Source of the DNA: Mycobacterium sp.
GTDB lineage: Bacteria > Actinomycetota > Actinomycetes > Mycobacteriales > Mycobacteriaceae
Length of the DNA: 54,306 bases
Direction: 5' to 3'
Assembly: GCA_011620645.1 (NCBI GenBank)
Contig: WOYS01000013.1
Location: 4,866-59,171, forward strand
Part shown: positions 25,812 through 34,838 of the stretch, in pieces
Position numbering within the stretch: the stretch's first letter is position 1
How the letters are laid out: every line of letters starts with the position of its first letter
Position numbers and translations under genes: made by a program
Notes under the pieces: model-generated
Database searches by the model: none
What the model was told of the DNA's origin: nothing
Seen by the model: the letters and a program-made list of their open reading frames with translations, nothing else

Positions 25812-25989
25812 CCCACACTCAAACACGGTCGATCACAACGAGTCTCAGACATTCCCACGCCACCTGCACCGGAGAGCTCCCCGACACTCCGTTGAGCGGC
25901 GAGTTCACCGGTTGTTCGTTTGCGGGCAGATTCGATGTCAATCAATATCGATCGATGTCGAAATCATCACAGGGTGTGACAGAGGTGTC

Positions 25990-26132
25990 GGGTTGCATCG
26001 CTCCGGGTTCGGTGCCGGGGTTTGTCGCGGCCCAGATCGTCGGCGCGCTGGTGGGGTTGGCGCTGATCGGCGCGCTCTACCCCGGGATCAGTGCCAGCGC
26101 CGACGATGTCGTCGTCCCCCACCACCCATCCG
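25990..26132 (+). pseudogene. Aquaglyceroporin C-terminal remnant
   Basis: The frame encodes GCIAPGSVPGFVAAQIVGAL, then a hydrophobic VGLALIGALYPG and DDVVVPHH, which corresponds to the last membrane helix of MIP channels found in actinobacterial arsenic clusters. The N-terminal helices are missing. The rest of 25812-26308 contains no gene; a CAATCAATATCGATCGAT tract near 25937 resembles a lost promoter/operator. Confidence 0.5.
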
Positions 26133-26308
26133 CTGGTATAGCGGATCAACGGCGTTCGTGATGACCGCACCGAGCACCGACGGCCACACCAGGCGGCACC
26201 GGCTCTGTCTCCCGCATACCGCCGCCGCGTCAACACCATCGCTCAACCCAACCCAGCCGCGGGGCAGCGCCGCCCTGGATCCTCGCTCACTCACGCCAGG
26301 AGTTTGTT

Positions 26309-27754
26309 ATGGCAGCACGTCATATAGTCGCGATCGGCGGTAGCGACGCTGGGATCAGCGCCGCGCTACGCGCGCGTGAACTCGACCCCGCCACCGAATT
26401 CACGGTCGTCGTCGCCGACGCCTACCCGAACTTCTCCATCTGCGGCATCCCGTACTACGTGTCCGGGGAAGTCACCCACTGGACCCATCTGGCACACCGC
26501 ACCGCCGCGGACCTGGCCGCCACCGGGATGAGGGTGCTCACCGACACCACGGCCACCCGCATCAACGCCGACGCACACACCCTGGACCTCGTCGACGCCA
26601 CCGGGACAACCAGCCAGCTCGACTACGACGCGCTGATCGTGGGTACCGGCGCCGTCAGCGCCCGCCCACCGTTGCCCGGCCTGGTGGGCCCGGACCCACT
26701 GGGCCCCAAAGACGGTGTGCACCTGCTGCATTCGATGGGCGACACCTTCGCGGTGATGGACTCCCTGACCACCCGCGACCCGAGGACGGCGGTGATCATC
26801 GGCGCCGGCTATATCGGGCTGGAGATGGCCGAGGGCCTCACCCTGCGCGGTATCGCGGTGACCCAGATCGAAGCGTTGCCCGAAGTGCTGCCCACCGTAG
26901 ATCCCGAACTCGGCGCGCTCATCCACGCCGAGTTGGCACGTAATGGCGTCGAGGTCCTGACCGACACCGCCGTCACCGCGATCACCCGCACCGAGGGCGG
27001 CGCGCTGACCGTGACCGCCAACCACGGCGACGATACCCTTTCGCGCACCGTCGATCTGGTCCTCGTTGTCGTCGGCGTGCGGCCCGACACCGAGCTCGCG
27101 GCGGCCGCCGGCGCCGAACTCGGCATCAAGGGCGCGATCGTGGTCGATGAGACGATGCGCACCACTCTGCCTGATGTGTTCGCCGCCGGGGACTGCGTGC
27201 ATACCCACCATCGCCTGCTCGGCCTGACTTGGCTGCCGCTGGGCACCACCGCCCACAAACAGGGCCGCGTCGCCGGGGAGAACGTCCTAGGTGGTGACGC
27301 CCACTTCGCCGGTAGCCTCGGTACCCAGGTCGTCAAGGTGTTCGACCTCGTTGCTGCCCGCACCGGGCTTCGCGAACACGAAGCCCGCGCCGCCGACCGG
27401 GGTTGGACACCGGTCACCACCGCCTCCAACCCCGATGATCACAAGGCCTACTACCCGGGTGCGACCCCCATCGCCATCCGCGTCACCGGCGACCAGAGCA
27501 GCGGCCTGCTGCTGGGGGCGCAGCTGGTCGGGCACCGCGGTGCCGAAGTCGCCAAACGCGTCGACATCTACGCGAGCGCACTGTTCCATGCCATGACCGT
27601 TGACGGGGTTAGCGAGCTCGATCTGTCCTACACCCCGCCGCTCGGCTCCCCATGGGATGCCGTACAAATGGCCGCCCAAGCCTGGGTACGCCAGCACCGC
27701 CTCGAGCCTCAACGGCTTGTCCTCACCACCGACGTCAGCCAGCACCATGTTTAG
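26309..27754 (+). CDS. FAD/NAD(P)-dependent disulfide-type oxidoreductase
   Basis: A 481-residue flavoprotein of the CoA-disulfide reductase/NADH oxidase group. FAD site IVAIGGSDAGISAA at 5-18, the redox cysteine in FSICGIPYYVSGE near residue 47, NAD site VIIGAGYIGLEMAEGL near 158, and the second FAD motif LPDVFAAGDCVHTHH. A dimerisation domain follows from about residue 345. Such genes are common in mycobacterial ars islands; the substrate is not known, perhaps an organic or mycothiol-linked disulfide. A ribosome site AGGAG lies just upstream. Confidence 0.82.
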   Translation: MAARHIVAIGGSDAGISAALRARELDPATEFTVVVADAYPNFSICGIPYYVSGEVTHWTHLAHRTAADLAATGMRVLTDTTATRINADAHTLDLVDATGTTSQLDYDALIVGTGAVSARPPLPGLVGPDPLGPKDGVHLLHSMGDTFAVMDSLTTRDPRTAVIIGAGYIGLEMAEGLTLRGIAVTQIEALPEVLPTVDPELGALIHAELARNGVEVLTDTAVTAITRTEGGALTVTANHGDDTLSRTVDLVLVVVGVRPDTELAAAAGAELGIKGAIVVDETMRTTLPDVFAAGDCVHTHHRLLGLTWLPLGTTAHKQGRVAGENVLGGDAHFAGSLGTQVVKVFDLVAARTGLREHEARAADRGWTPVTTASNPDDHKAYYPGATPIAIRVTGDQSSGLLLGAQLVGHRGAEVAKRVDIYASALFHAMTVDGVSELDLSYTPPLGSPWDAVQMAAQAWVRQHRLEPQRLVLTTDVSQHHV

Positions 27755-27799
27755 CGGCCCTGGTCATCGTTTAGCGCGAACAACGGGCACCACATGTTG

Positions 27800-28307
27800 T
27801 TAGCCCTGCGTGAGAGCGACCCAGCGATCACCGCGCTGAATCCCTCGGCGCCCGCCGAGGACATCCTCGTCATCTACCGCAGCGACTCCTCGGGCACCAC
27901 CGACAATTTCCAGCAATACTTGCAAACCGCCGGCGGCGGGACCTGGACCAAAGGTGTCGGCAAGACATTCAACGGGGGCGTGGGCACCGGAGCACAAGGC
28001 AATGAGGGAAACCTCGGCGGCCGTCAAGAACACCGAGGGCGCCATCTCCTACAACGAGTGGTACCTTTGCCATCGCCCAAGGCCAGGCCTCACGCCCGCG
28101 GACATTGAGACCTCAGCGGGGGGCGGCAACGTCGTCTTCATCGGCATGAACTCGACGGTGGGGACGCAGTCCGAGACCTGGGACAACGACGAACCCTCCG
28201 AGCGGGGCATCGACGGCATCGAGCGGATGCGCCTGGTACGCGGCGATATCGCAGCCCGCGTCACTGACCTTGCTGCCCGCCTCAACACCGCGAAGGGTTC
28301 GCCCTAA
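27800..28307 (+). pseudogene. Scar combining a pstS fragment and an ArsC-type C-terminal fragment
   Basis: From 27810 the frame reads [20 protein letters not shown] and [13 protein letters not shown], equivalent to the middle of the neighbouring PstS. An extra A near 28010 shifts the frame to [16 protein letters not shown], and a second shift follows at about 28060. The 3' part (28100-28307) ends [21 protein letters not shown], which resembles the last helix of LMW-phosphatase-type ArsC. Neither gene is complete. The scar suggests recombination or deletion among ars modules. Confidence 0.55.
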
Positions 28308-28355
28308 CCCTAACCCTAGCCCCGCCGGGCATCGCGGCGGGGCGTCCAGTCGTGG

Positions 28356-29933
28356 TCACAGAGCTGGTGAGCGGACCACGACGCCGCGGGTTGCCCCGAG
28401 TGCATCGATCGCGGGGATGCCGACCGGTTCGGCTGCCAGCAGGGGCACCACCGCGATGCGGTCGGCGTAGTCGGTTCGTACCGTCTCGATCTGCGGTAAT
28501 TCGGCGGCTGCCCGCTGCGCGAGCAGTGGTGAGACCGGATTGGCTGCCGCCAGTGAGTTGTTCACTACCCATGCCCACGGGTGGATGCCGGCGCGTTCCA
28601 GCTCCGTCTGCAGACCGGCGGCTTCCAGGACGGGGGTGGTTTCAGCGAGGGTGACGATGATGACCTTGGTGTCGGCCGGGTTCTGCAGCCGCATCAGCGG
28701 CGTCACGAATTGGCGATCACCTAACTGGCGGGCGACTTCGCGGTGATAGGAGCCGGTCGCATCCAGCAGCAGCAGCGTGTGCCCGGTCGGTGCGGTGTCG
28801 ACCACGACGAACTTGTGTCGCGACTCGCTGATCACCCGGGAGAAGGCCTGGAACACCGCGACCTCCTCGGTGCATGGGGAGCGCAGGTCTTCGGCGAGCA
28901 TCGCCCGGCCCTGCTCGTCGAGGGCAGCACCCTTGGTGGCCAGCACATGATCACGGTAGGCGCGGGTCGCCTCGGCGGGGTCGATCCGGGACACCGCCAG
29001 GTTGTCGAGGTCCCCGCTGAGGGTGCCGGTTAGGTCACCGGCCGGGTCGGTGGTAGTCAACAGCACCTGATGTCCGCGCTGGGCGAGTGCTACCGCGATC
29101 GCCGCGGCGATGGTCGTCTTGCCAACACCGCCTTTGCCCATACACAGGATCAAGCCGTGCTCACCGGTGGCGAGTTCGTCGATCAAGCCCACCAGCGGAG
29201 CGTGAACGTTCATATCGCGGCCCGGCTCCGCGGCCATCTGGGGCAAGACCTCACTCGGGGTGAACAACGAGGCCAGCGCATCCAGGCCGACGATGTTGGT
29301 GGCCTTGAGGTCGACCTGATCGACGGGCAGCGCCGCCAATTCGGCCGGCATGGCGGCGATCGCGTCCTGTTCACGGCGGTAGATCGCGGTCGCGAGCGGG
29401 TCGCTGTCATCGGTCGCGCCCGGGAGTACCCCGTTGATGACGACATGCTGGCGGGTCAGCCCGATCGCCGCGAGTTCCCGATGCGTGCGGGCGATCTCGG
29501 CAAGGCTCTAGGTCTGCGCTCGGGCGACCAGCACCAGGCGCGTGCGCTCCGGATCAGCCAGCGCCGCTACCGCTCCGGCGTATTCGGTGCGCTGCTTGTC
29601 CAGACCCGACAGCGGTCCCAGGCAGGAGGCGTCGCCCTTGCCTGCCGTGAGGAACTCGGTCCACGAGCCGGGCAGCTGCAACAATCGGATGGTGTGCCCG
29701 GTCGGGGCGGTGTCGAACACCACATGATCGAACTGGGCGAGCGCGCCGTCGGGGTCGGTGAGCAGCGAGGTGAACTCGTTAAACCCGCTTACCGTTGCCG
29801 GCCAGAGTAACGGCGGTCGCACAGGCGATCGAGGTCTTACCGACACCACCCTTCCCGGTGAAGAACACAAATCCTTCCCGGTGAAGAACACAAATCGTGG
29901 CGCACCGTCCAAAAACGTGATAGCGCACCCCAT
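28356..29933 (-). pseudogene. arsA: arsA (arsenite-pump ATPase), multiply broken
   Basis: The gene runs from ATG 29933. The C-terminal half is well preserved as an open frame at 28356-29351, with P-loop CMGKGGVGKTT and DTAPTGHTLLLLDATG. The N-terminal half is damaged: a 23-bp tandem duplication (29851-29896) shifts the frame in the first P-loop; about 80 codons are missing between GNGKRV and FNEFTSLL near 29790; and a TAG interrupts the frame at 29508-29510. ArsA normally has two ATPase halves, so the full protein cannot be made. It follows the CadI-ArsD gene by one base. Confidence 0.8.
29851..29896. repeat. 23-bp tandem duplication in arsA
   Basis: CTTCCCGGTGAAGAACACAA plus ATC occurs at 29851-29873 and again immediately at 29874-29896. 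Twenty-three bases is not a multiple of three, so the duplication itself shifts the arsA frame. Confidence 0.95.
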
Positions 29934-29934
29934 C

Positions 29935-30750
29935 TCAGCAGCAGCCGGTCGCGTCAGAGCCCTCGCTGCTGCAGCCGGCCCCGGCCGAGCCGGTGGTGTC
30001 GGTGATGCCCAGCATCGCCGCTCCACCGGCGACGGGCGCCTCGACACCGGCCCAGGCGGCGAGCTGGGCGCGATCGGGATAGCGGCCGGTCAACACGGTG
30101 ATCCCGTCGACCAGGACCAGCGGCAGCCCCTCCGAGCCAGCCACGGTCAGGAACTCCCTCACGGCGTCGTGTTCGGCGAACGCTAGGGCTTCGCTGGCCA
30201 GGTTGTAGCGCGACACGTCACCGCCGCGGCTACGCACGAAGTCCATGTCCGACGAGAACGTCACCAACGCCTGGTCGAGGTCCTCCCCGCACACCCCGGT
30301 GGCGCAACACAGCGCCGGCTCGAAGACCTGCACCGTGCTCGCCGCGTCAACAGCTTGCTGATGCTGTGGGTTCTCCCCGAAGGTGTCCGAGTCCGCCAGC
30401 ACCGTGTACACCTCCCACTTCTCTCCGGAGGGACCGGTCACCCAGACCTTGTCTTGGGTGGCGAAGCAACAGGTCGTACCGATCTCCTCATCGGTGAACA
30501 GGCCTTCCCCGGTCAGCCGGGCGATTTCGTCGTGCACCGCCGTGCTGGAGCCGACCTCAACCCCGAGATGATTGATGCTGCCGCCTTGCGCGGAATTCTC
30601 CAGCAGCACCAGCTTCAGCGGGGGCTCGGCGACGGCGAAATTGGCGTAACCGGGCTTGACCTTGGCCGGTGCAACGCCGAACAGCTTGGAGTAGAACGTG
30701 ATCGCCTCATCGAGGTCATTGACGTTGAGGGCAAGCTGGACGCGGGACAT
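29935..30750 (-). CDS. CadI/ArsI glyoxalase-fold protein fused to ArsD
   Basis: The 271-residue protein joins two known arsenic genes in one frame. Residues 1-125 are CadI/ArsI-like (SRVQLALNVNDLDEAITFYS, PGYANFAVAEPPLKL, vicinal C94-C95, KVWVTGPSGEKWEVY); ArsI is a C-As lyase acting on methylarsenite, while CadI is cadmium-induced. Residues 138-271 are ArsD, with C148, C149 and C154 (LCCATGVC) that pass arsenite to ArsA, and a C-terminal GCC. ATG 30750 follows GGTGGAGG. Because the arsA downstream is broken, the ArsD half may have lost its partner. Confidence 0.85.
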   Translation of the reverse strand: MSRVQLALNVNDLDEAITFYSKLFGVAPAKVKPGYANFAVAEPPLKLVLLENSAQGGSINHLGVEVGSSTAVHDEIARLTGEGLFTDEEIGTTCCFATQDKVWVTGPSGEKWEVYTVLADSDTFGENPQHQQAVDAASTVQVFEPALCCATGVCGEDLDQALVTFSSDMDFVRSRGGDVSRYNLASEALAFAEHDAVREFLTVAGSEGLPLVLVDGITVLTGRYPDRAQLAAWAGVEAPVAGGAAMLGITDTTGSAGAGCSSEGSDATGCC

Positions 30751-30770
30751 GACGACCTCCACCTGTGTGG

Positions 30771-30818
30771 CATATATCGAATCGGTATGAACACAGCCTG
30801 CCACGGTTTCGATATATG
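30771..30818. promoter_or_regulatory. Divergent arsR operator, 11-bp perfect inverted repeat
   Basis: CATATATCGAA (30771-30781) and TTCGATATATG (30808-30818) are exact reverse complements. They lie in the 95-bp gap between the divergent CadI-ArsD and arsR starts, as expected for an ArsR/SmtB-family operator controlling both directions. Confidence 0.7.
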
Positions 30819-30845
30819 TCAAGAACCTGTGGCACGATGGTGTCC

Positions 30846-31205
30846 ATGCCGAAGACGCTGCCGGTCATCGACGTGACCACCCCGATCTGCTGCACCCCGG
30901 TGTCCGCTGCCCCGATGAGCGACTACGCCGCGCTGCAGCTGGCGTTGCGGCTCAAAGCACTCGCCGACCCCGCCCGCATCAAACTGATGTCGATCCTGCT
31001 GTGCTCACCGGCCGGCGAGGTATGCACCTGCGACCTGGCTGGCGCGGTCGAGCTCGCCGAATCCACTGTCAGCCACCACCTGGGCCAACTCAAGAAAGCC
31101 GGCATGGTCGAGTCCACCCGCCGCGGCATGAACGTCTTCTACCAAGCACGCCCCGAAAGCCTGGAAGCACTCCGCATCGTCCTCGACCCCAACTGCTGCC
31201 GATAG
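30846..31205 (+). CDS. arsR: ArsR-family metalloregulator
   Basis: A 119-residue winged-helix repressor: LKALADPARIKLMSIL, the arsenite-type metal motif CTCDLAGA, and STVSHHLGQLKKAGMV. An N-terminal ICCTP pair and C-terminal NCC pair add cysteines, likely contributing to As(III) binding. It is divergent from the CadI-ArsD gene across an 11-bp inverted repeat. ATG 30846 is chosen over earlier in-frame starts because the operator would otherwise lie inside the gene. Confidence 0.88.
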   Translation: MPKTLPVIDVTTPICCTPVSAAPMSDYAALQLALRLKALADPARIKLMSILLCSPAGEVCTCDLAGAVELAESTVSHHLGQLKKAGMVESTRRGMNVFYQARPESLEALRIVLDPNCCR

Positions 31206-31252
31206 ACAACCCGCAGCGCCACGCCAAGTGCCCGGACTGCCCATCTGACCCC

Positions 31253-31280
31253 AATTTCGCGGGGCCGACCTCGCGAAATT
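31253..31280. other. Hairpin-forming inverted repeat downstream of arsR
   Basis: AATTTCGCG (31253-31261) and CGCGAAATT (31272-31280) are exact reverse complements with a ten-base loop. No T-run follows, so it may be a protein site or an atypical terminator. The rest of the gap 31206-31548 contains no recognisable gene. Confidence 0.6.
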
Positions 31281-31548
31281 CGCGTTGCGTAAGACAAACG
31301 GCCGCGTGTGGGGACGCTATCCTGCTCGCCAGCCACGCTCGCGACCAGGCCGGTCGCGACACCCAGCCGCCCCATGAGAGGCACAGTCGCCAAAAGTTGG
31401 TGTCGGGAGCACCTGCTGACACATGCCGGCGTCGTCGGGGTTCCGCGCTGGTCTGGCCTGTTGTCTGCCGTCGTCGAACTGAGTGCCGGTCGGTACGTCG
31501 GTCCCGGGGATACCATCTACAACGACAAACCACGAAGACGACCGAGCA

Positions 31549-32091
31549 GTGAGCGCGATGAGCCCCGACCAGCCTCCACCACGCCGCCGGATCCGCCGCG
31601 CCGAACTTCTCAATCGGCTCGACCGAGCCCAAGCCGACTCCGGTCTCCGTCACGACCTCGCCGAACTCTCCGACGACACCACTGACGACGATCTCAACGC
31701 TCTCTACGAGCAATACGCGACTCACATCCGCCCGCTCATCACCCAGACAAGCGACCACAAGTGGCGCGCCCAATATCCCGGCGTCGACTGGCACGTGGTC
31801 GCCGACAGTGAGGAGGCGGCCGGTGATGACATCTCGAAAGAGGCGCTACGACGCATCGACGCCGGCGAGCCTAACGCCCAGCCACCCCACGATCTGCTCA
31901 AACGACACCTCAGGCAACCAATCCCGGGTGTCTATGCTCTCGATCGAGAGCTGTTCCTATATCTGAGAAGTCACGTCGGTGTTGCCCAGACCCAGCAAGC
32001 TTTCGAAGAGGCAGAGCGGCGCCGGGCAGCGGGCCAGTCCTACACGAAGAACGACTACTTTGCCGAGAACCCGACGCAGGACGAAGGCTGA
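31549..32091 (+). CDS. Hypothetical soluble protein
   Basis: An acidic and basic, cysteine-free protein of 180 residues from GTG 31549 (177 from ATG 31558). The N-terminus is Arg/Pro-rich (PPPRRRIRRAELLNRL), followed by a helical acidic part, a HVVADSEEAAGD segment, and a charged helix near the end (AQQTQ-type, FEEAERRRAAGQS). No signal peptide or membrane span is seen, and I do not recognise the family. It stands alone between arsR and the racemase region. No clear ribosome site helps to choose the start. Confidence 0.5.
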   Translation: MSAMSPDQPPPRRRIRRAELLNRLDRAQADSGLRHDLAELSDDTTDDDLNALYEQYATHIRPLITQTSDHKWRAQYPGVDWHVVADSEEAAGDDISKEALRRIDAGEPNAQPPHDLLKRHLRQPIPGVYALDRELFLYLRSHVGVAQTQQAFEEAERRRAAGQSYTKNDYFAENPTQDEG

Positions 32092-32198
32092 CATAAAACG
32101 GCCTGACCAACGGCAGATCATCGCGTCTCGCTGCGGCCGAAGCCAACGCAGTTAGAGTGGATTCGTCAACTCGAAATCTGGAGTGACGGAGTTTCCCG

Positions 32199-32411
32199 AT
32201 GGACCTGACTGAACCTGATCCGGCGCCCCTCAACAGGTCGCTTGCCACGCAGCAGGAGTTTGACGCCAAGCCTGAGTTGCGCGAACTGCTGGCTTGCGCC
32301 GCCGCTTTCACAAACCGCCAAAGCGCTCGATCTTGGCGACGAATGGCGATGTCATTGCCCGCACCAGTCCGCCGTAGGCGACACCGAAGGCGATCTCGTC
32401 GCCGACCGTGA
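32199..32411 (+). CDS. Small ORF, probably a truncated gene
   Basis: The first 40 codons from ATG 32199 (MDLTEPDPAPLNRSLATQQ) look coding and follow GGAGTGACGG. The last 30 codons are Arg-rich and run antisense to the 3' end of the racemase gene, suggesting that the original gene was cut at about 32315. Unrecognised; it may be a chance ORF. Confidence 0.25.
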   Translation: MDLTEPDPAPLNRSLATQQEFDAKPELRELLACAAAFTNRQSARSWRRMAMSLPAPVRRRRHRRRSRRRP

Positions 32412-33375
32412 CGGGGTGATCGCCGAGGTCGACCACCAGGTGGTCGCTGCTCATCCCGAGGATCGTGATGCCCTCGGGCGGCCGCAGACCGACGGGGTCC
32501 ACGTCCTGGCGACCGATGGCCAGGATTGCCTGGTGCACGCTCCCGCTGCCGACGCGGACCGGTGCCTCCCCGAAAGCCGCCTGAGCGCGGTCTCCCCAGG
32601 GCCGAGCCGGTTTCACGGCGACCTCGATGACCTCGGCGGTCAAGGTGAAGGCGTCGGTGTGCAGGCCGGGAATCGGTGTCCGGCTCAGCGGATCGACGCC
32701 GAGAAGGATGGCTTCGCCGAGTCGGAGCTCGTCGATCCGGCCGACATCGTGGGTGTGCAGAGCCCAGTTCAGGTTCGCGGAGTTGCCGCCCGAGACGATG
32801 CCGAGTGTGAGCCCGTGCAGTGCCTCGATATCGTCCGCGAGCCCGGTGAGGATGCCCATGTTCTGGTCGTCGGGCACGACACCGTTCTGGCAGGCGAGGT
32901 TGGCGCCGAGGCCGACGAGCCGCAGTGACTGGTAACCCAGGACGGCCCGCACCGCCTCGGGGGCGTCGGCGAGCGCGATGCCCTCGCGTAGATCCCCCAG
33001 CTCGACCATGAGCACGACGGCGTGCATGCGTTTCTGCCGGAACGCGGCCTGATCGAGCGCCGCCAAAACGACGGCCTCGGTGTTCAGACTGACGGCGGCG
33101 ACGTCGACGACGTGTGCCACCTGGCTGAGCGTGGGTGAGCGGATCAGGGTGCGTGATGGTGATCCGTCGAGCCCGGTCAGCCGGGCGAGGTTCTCCACCC
33201 GGGAATCGCCGAGGCCGCGGGCACCGCCGCGCAGCATCGCCGCGCCGACTCCCGGCGAGCCCAACACCGCCTTGGTAATCCCCGTGACACCGATGCCGCG
33301 CAAGGCAAGCCGATCAACCAGGATCCGCGTGTTCTGCTCGACCTTGTCGAGATCGGTTTCGATTCGAAGCGTCAC
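32308..33375 (-). CDS. Alanine-racemase-fold PLP amino-acid racemase
   Basis: A 355-residue protein with the TIM-barrel fold of alanine/ornithine racemases. The PLP lysine is probably K35 in GVTGITKAVLGSPGV, followed by DSRVENL, LMVELGDLREGI and LGIVSGGNSANL. It resembles the YhfX/ornithine-racemase group rather than biosynthetic Alr. It overlaps the DUF1611 gene by 4 bases, forming a two-gene unit. The amino acid substrate is unknown. Confidence 0.75.
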   Translation of the reverse strand: MTLRIETDLDKVEQNTRILVDRLALRGIGVTGITKAVLGSPGVGAAMLRGGARGLGDSRVENLARLTGLDGSPSRTLIRSPTLSQVAHVVDVAAVSLNTEAVVLAALDQAAFRQKRMHAVVLMVELGDLREGIALADAPEAVRAVLGYQSLRLVGLGANLACQNGVVPDDQNMGILTGLADDIEALHGLTLGIVSGGNSANLNWALHTHDVGRIDELRLGEAILLGVDPLSRTPIPGLHTDAFTLTAEVIEVAVKPARPWGDRAQAAFGEAPVRVGSGSVHQAILAIGRQDVDPVGLRPPEGITILGMSSDHLVVDLGDHPVTVGDEIAFGVAYGGLVRAMTSPFVAKIERFGGL

Positions 33376-34547
33376 ACCGCGGTGTGTGTGCCGGCCACCA
33401 CCGCGAGCGCGGGGAAGGCTGCCAGCACCATGTCGACCAGATCCGACGCGGGGCGCGTCAGGGGGTCGGTGACCGGGATCCCGAGCCGGGAGTGATGCTC
33501 GGCGATCGCGTCGCGCAGCTCGTCGTCGGTCATCTCCTCGTGGTTGATCGTGACCCCGATGACGCGGGTGTCGGCGAACGCCTCGATCAGGGCGATCTCA
33601 CTGGCCGCGGTCGGCATCGGCACCATCGGGAAGTCGCCGAGCACGGTGCGCTTCGGCGCGTGCTGCACGATCACGCCTGCCGGCCGGCTGCCACGCAGGA
33701 TGTGCGCCGACGTGATGTACGCGGGGTGGCTGAGCGCGCCCTGACCCTCGACCACGATCACGTCGGGATCCTCACCCTCGAACGCGGCGACGACCTGGTG
33801 TTCGACCTCGCCCGAGCAGAACTGGGGGACCAGCGCATCCAGCGCGACGCCGTACTTCCCGCCCTGGATCAAGGTGGTCTGACCGGTGCCGACCATGACC
33901 GCCTTGATGCCGCACGCGTTCAGCGCCTGGACCAGCAGGGTGGCGGTGGTGCGCTTCCCGATCGCCCCGTCCGTACCGAGGATGGCGATCCGGGGGCAGG
34001 TGACGTCGAAGATGCGGCCGGAGAACAGGTGCAGGTCCCGCTTGGCCTTCGGCCGGCGCACATCGGTGATGGTGACGCCGGCGATCACGGCGGCCGCCGC
34101 GAATTCGGCGTCGTCGTTGAGGAATTCATGCAGGCCGTTGATGATGTGCATCCCGCGGGCGATGCCATCGAGCAGAACGACCCGCTGCTCGTTCGACAGC
34201 AGACCGTCGGCAGGCGCCAGCCCACAGATCAGATAGTCGGGCACGCGGCCGGCGTGCGCGATGGACTCGGCGAGCGATGCCAGCACCGGGATGCCGTTCG
34301 CGGTGCCGTCGAGGAGTTTCCCGGCATCCGCTCCGGCCCGGAGGCCGTCGATGACGCTGAGGATTTCGTACTTCTCCGAATGCCGGACCAGGCCGTTGGC
34401 GGTTTTGCCGTCCTGCTCGCCGAACTGGCCCTCGCAGTAGACGATCGCCGTGGAACCGACGGGCAGCGCGAAGGGTGTGGCAGGAAGGGAGTACTCGCTG
34501 TGTGCCGGCATGTCGAGAGAAGGGGTTCCGCTGGTACGCGAAGACAT
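33372..34547 (-). CDS. DUF1611 P-loop protein (DgcN-like)
   Basis: A 391-residue protein with an N-terminal domain and a C-terminal P-loop NTPase-like domain (ILGTDGAIGKRTTATLL near residue 208, VVEGQGALSHPAY near 280). It belongs to the DUF1611 family; a homologue, DgcN, has been implicated in D-glutamate metabolism. The coupling to a racemase supports a D-amino-acid role. ATG 34547 is chosen because AGAGGA precedes it and because upstream codons are poorly protein-like. Confidence 0.75.
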   Translation of the reverse strand: MSSRTSGTPSLDMPAHSEYSLPATPFALPVGSTAIVYCEGQFGEQDGKTANGLVRHSEKYEILSVIDGLRAGADAGKLLDGTANGIPVLASLAESIAHAGRVPDYLICGLAPADGLLSNEQRVVLLDGIARGMHIINGLHEFLNDDAEFAAAAVIAGVTITDVRRPKAKRDLHLFSGRIFDVTCPRIAILGTDGAIGKRTTATLLVQALNACGIKAVMVGTGQTTLIQGGKYGVALDALVPQFCSGEVEHQVVAAFEGEDPDVIVVEGQGALSHPAYITSAHILRGSRPAGVIVQHAPKRTVLGDFPMVPMPTAASEIALIEAFADTRVIGVTINHEEMTDDELRDAIAEHHSRLGIPVTDPLTRPASDLVDMVLAAFPALAVVAGTHTAV

Positions 34548-34823
34548 GAAGATCCTCTGAGAAGTCTCAGAGAAGGCGACGCGATCGAGGCGGGGCGGTA
34601 AGCCCAACGCTCAACGAAGTGGTCTGCCCTGAGGGCCAGCAAGATTACCGGCATGTTAAATGGTACCCGATCGGCGCTGACTGTCCTGCTTCCGGCGAGG
34701 TCCTCCAGTGCCGCGCTACGTGCGAATGCGCTCGCTCCGGACCGGCTACTGCCTCCCCTCGGCCTCCGCTCTAGCGTTGCCCGGCAGAAACGTCGTCGAC
34801 CGGCGCGCGCAACACGACCGGCC

Positions 34824-34838
34824 TAACCTGTGGCGATG
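34824..34838 (+). promoter_or_regulatory. Leaderless -10 element for the GntR gene
   Basis: TAACCT at 34824-34829 lies seven bases before ATG 34836, the geometry of a leaderless mycobacterial transcript. The gap 34548-34823 shows no gene. Confidence 0.4.
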
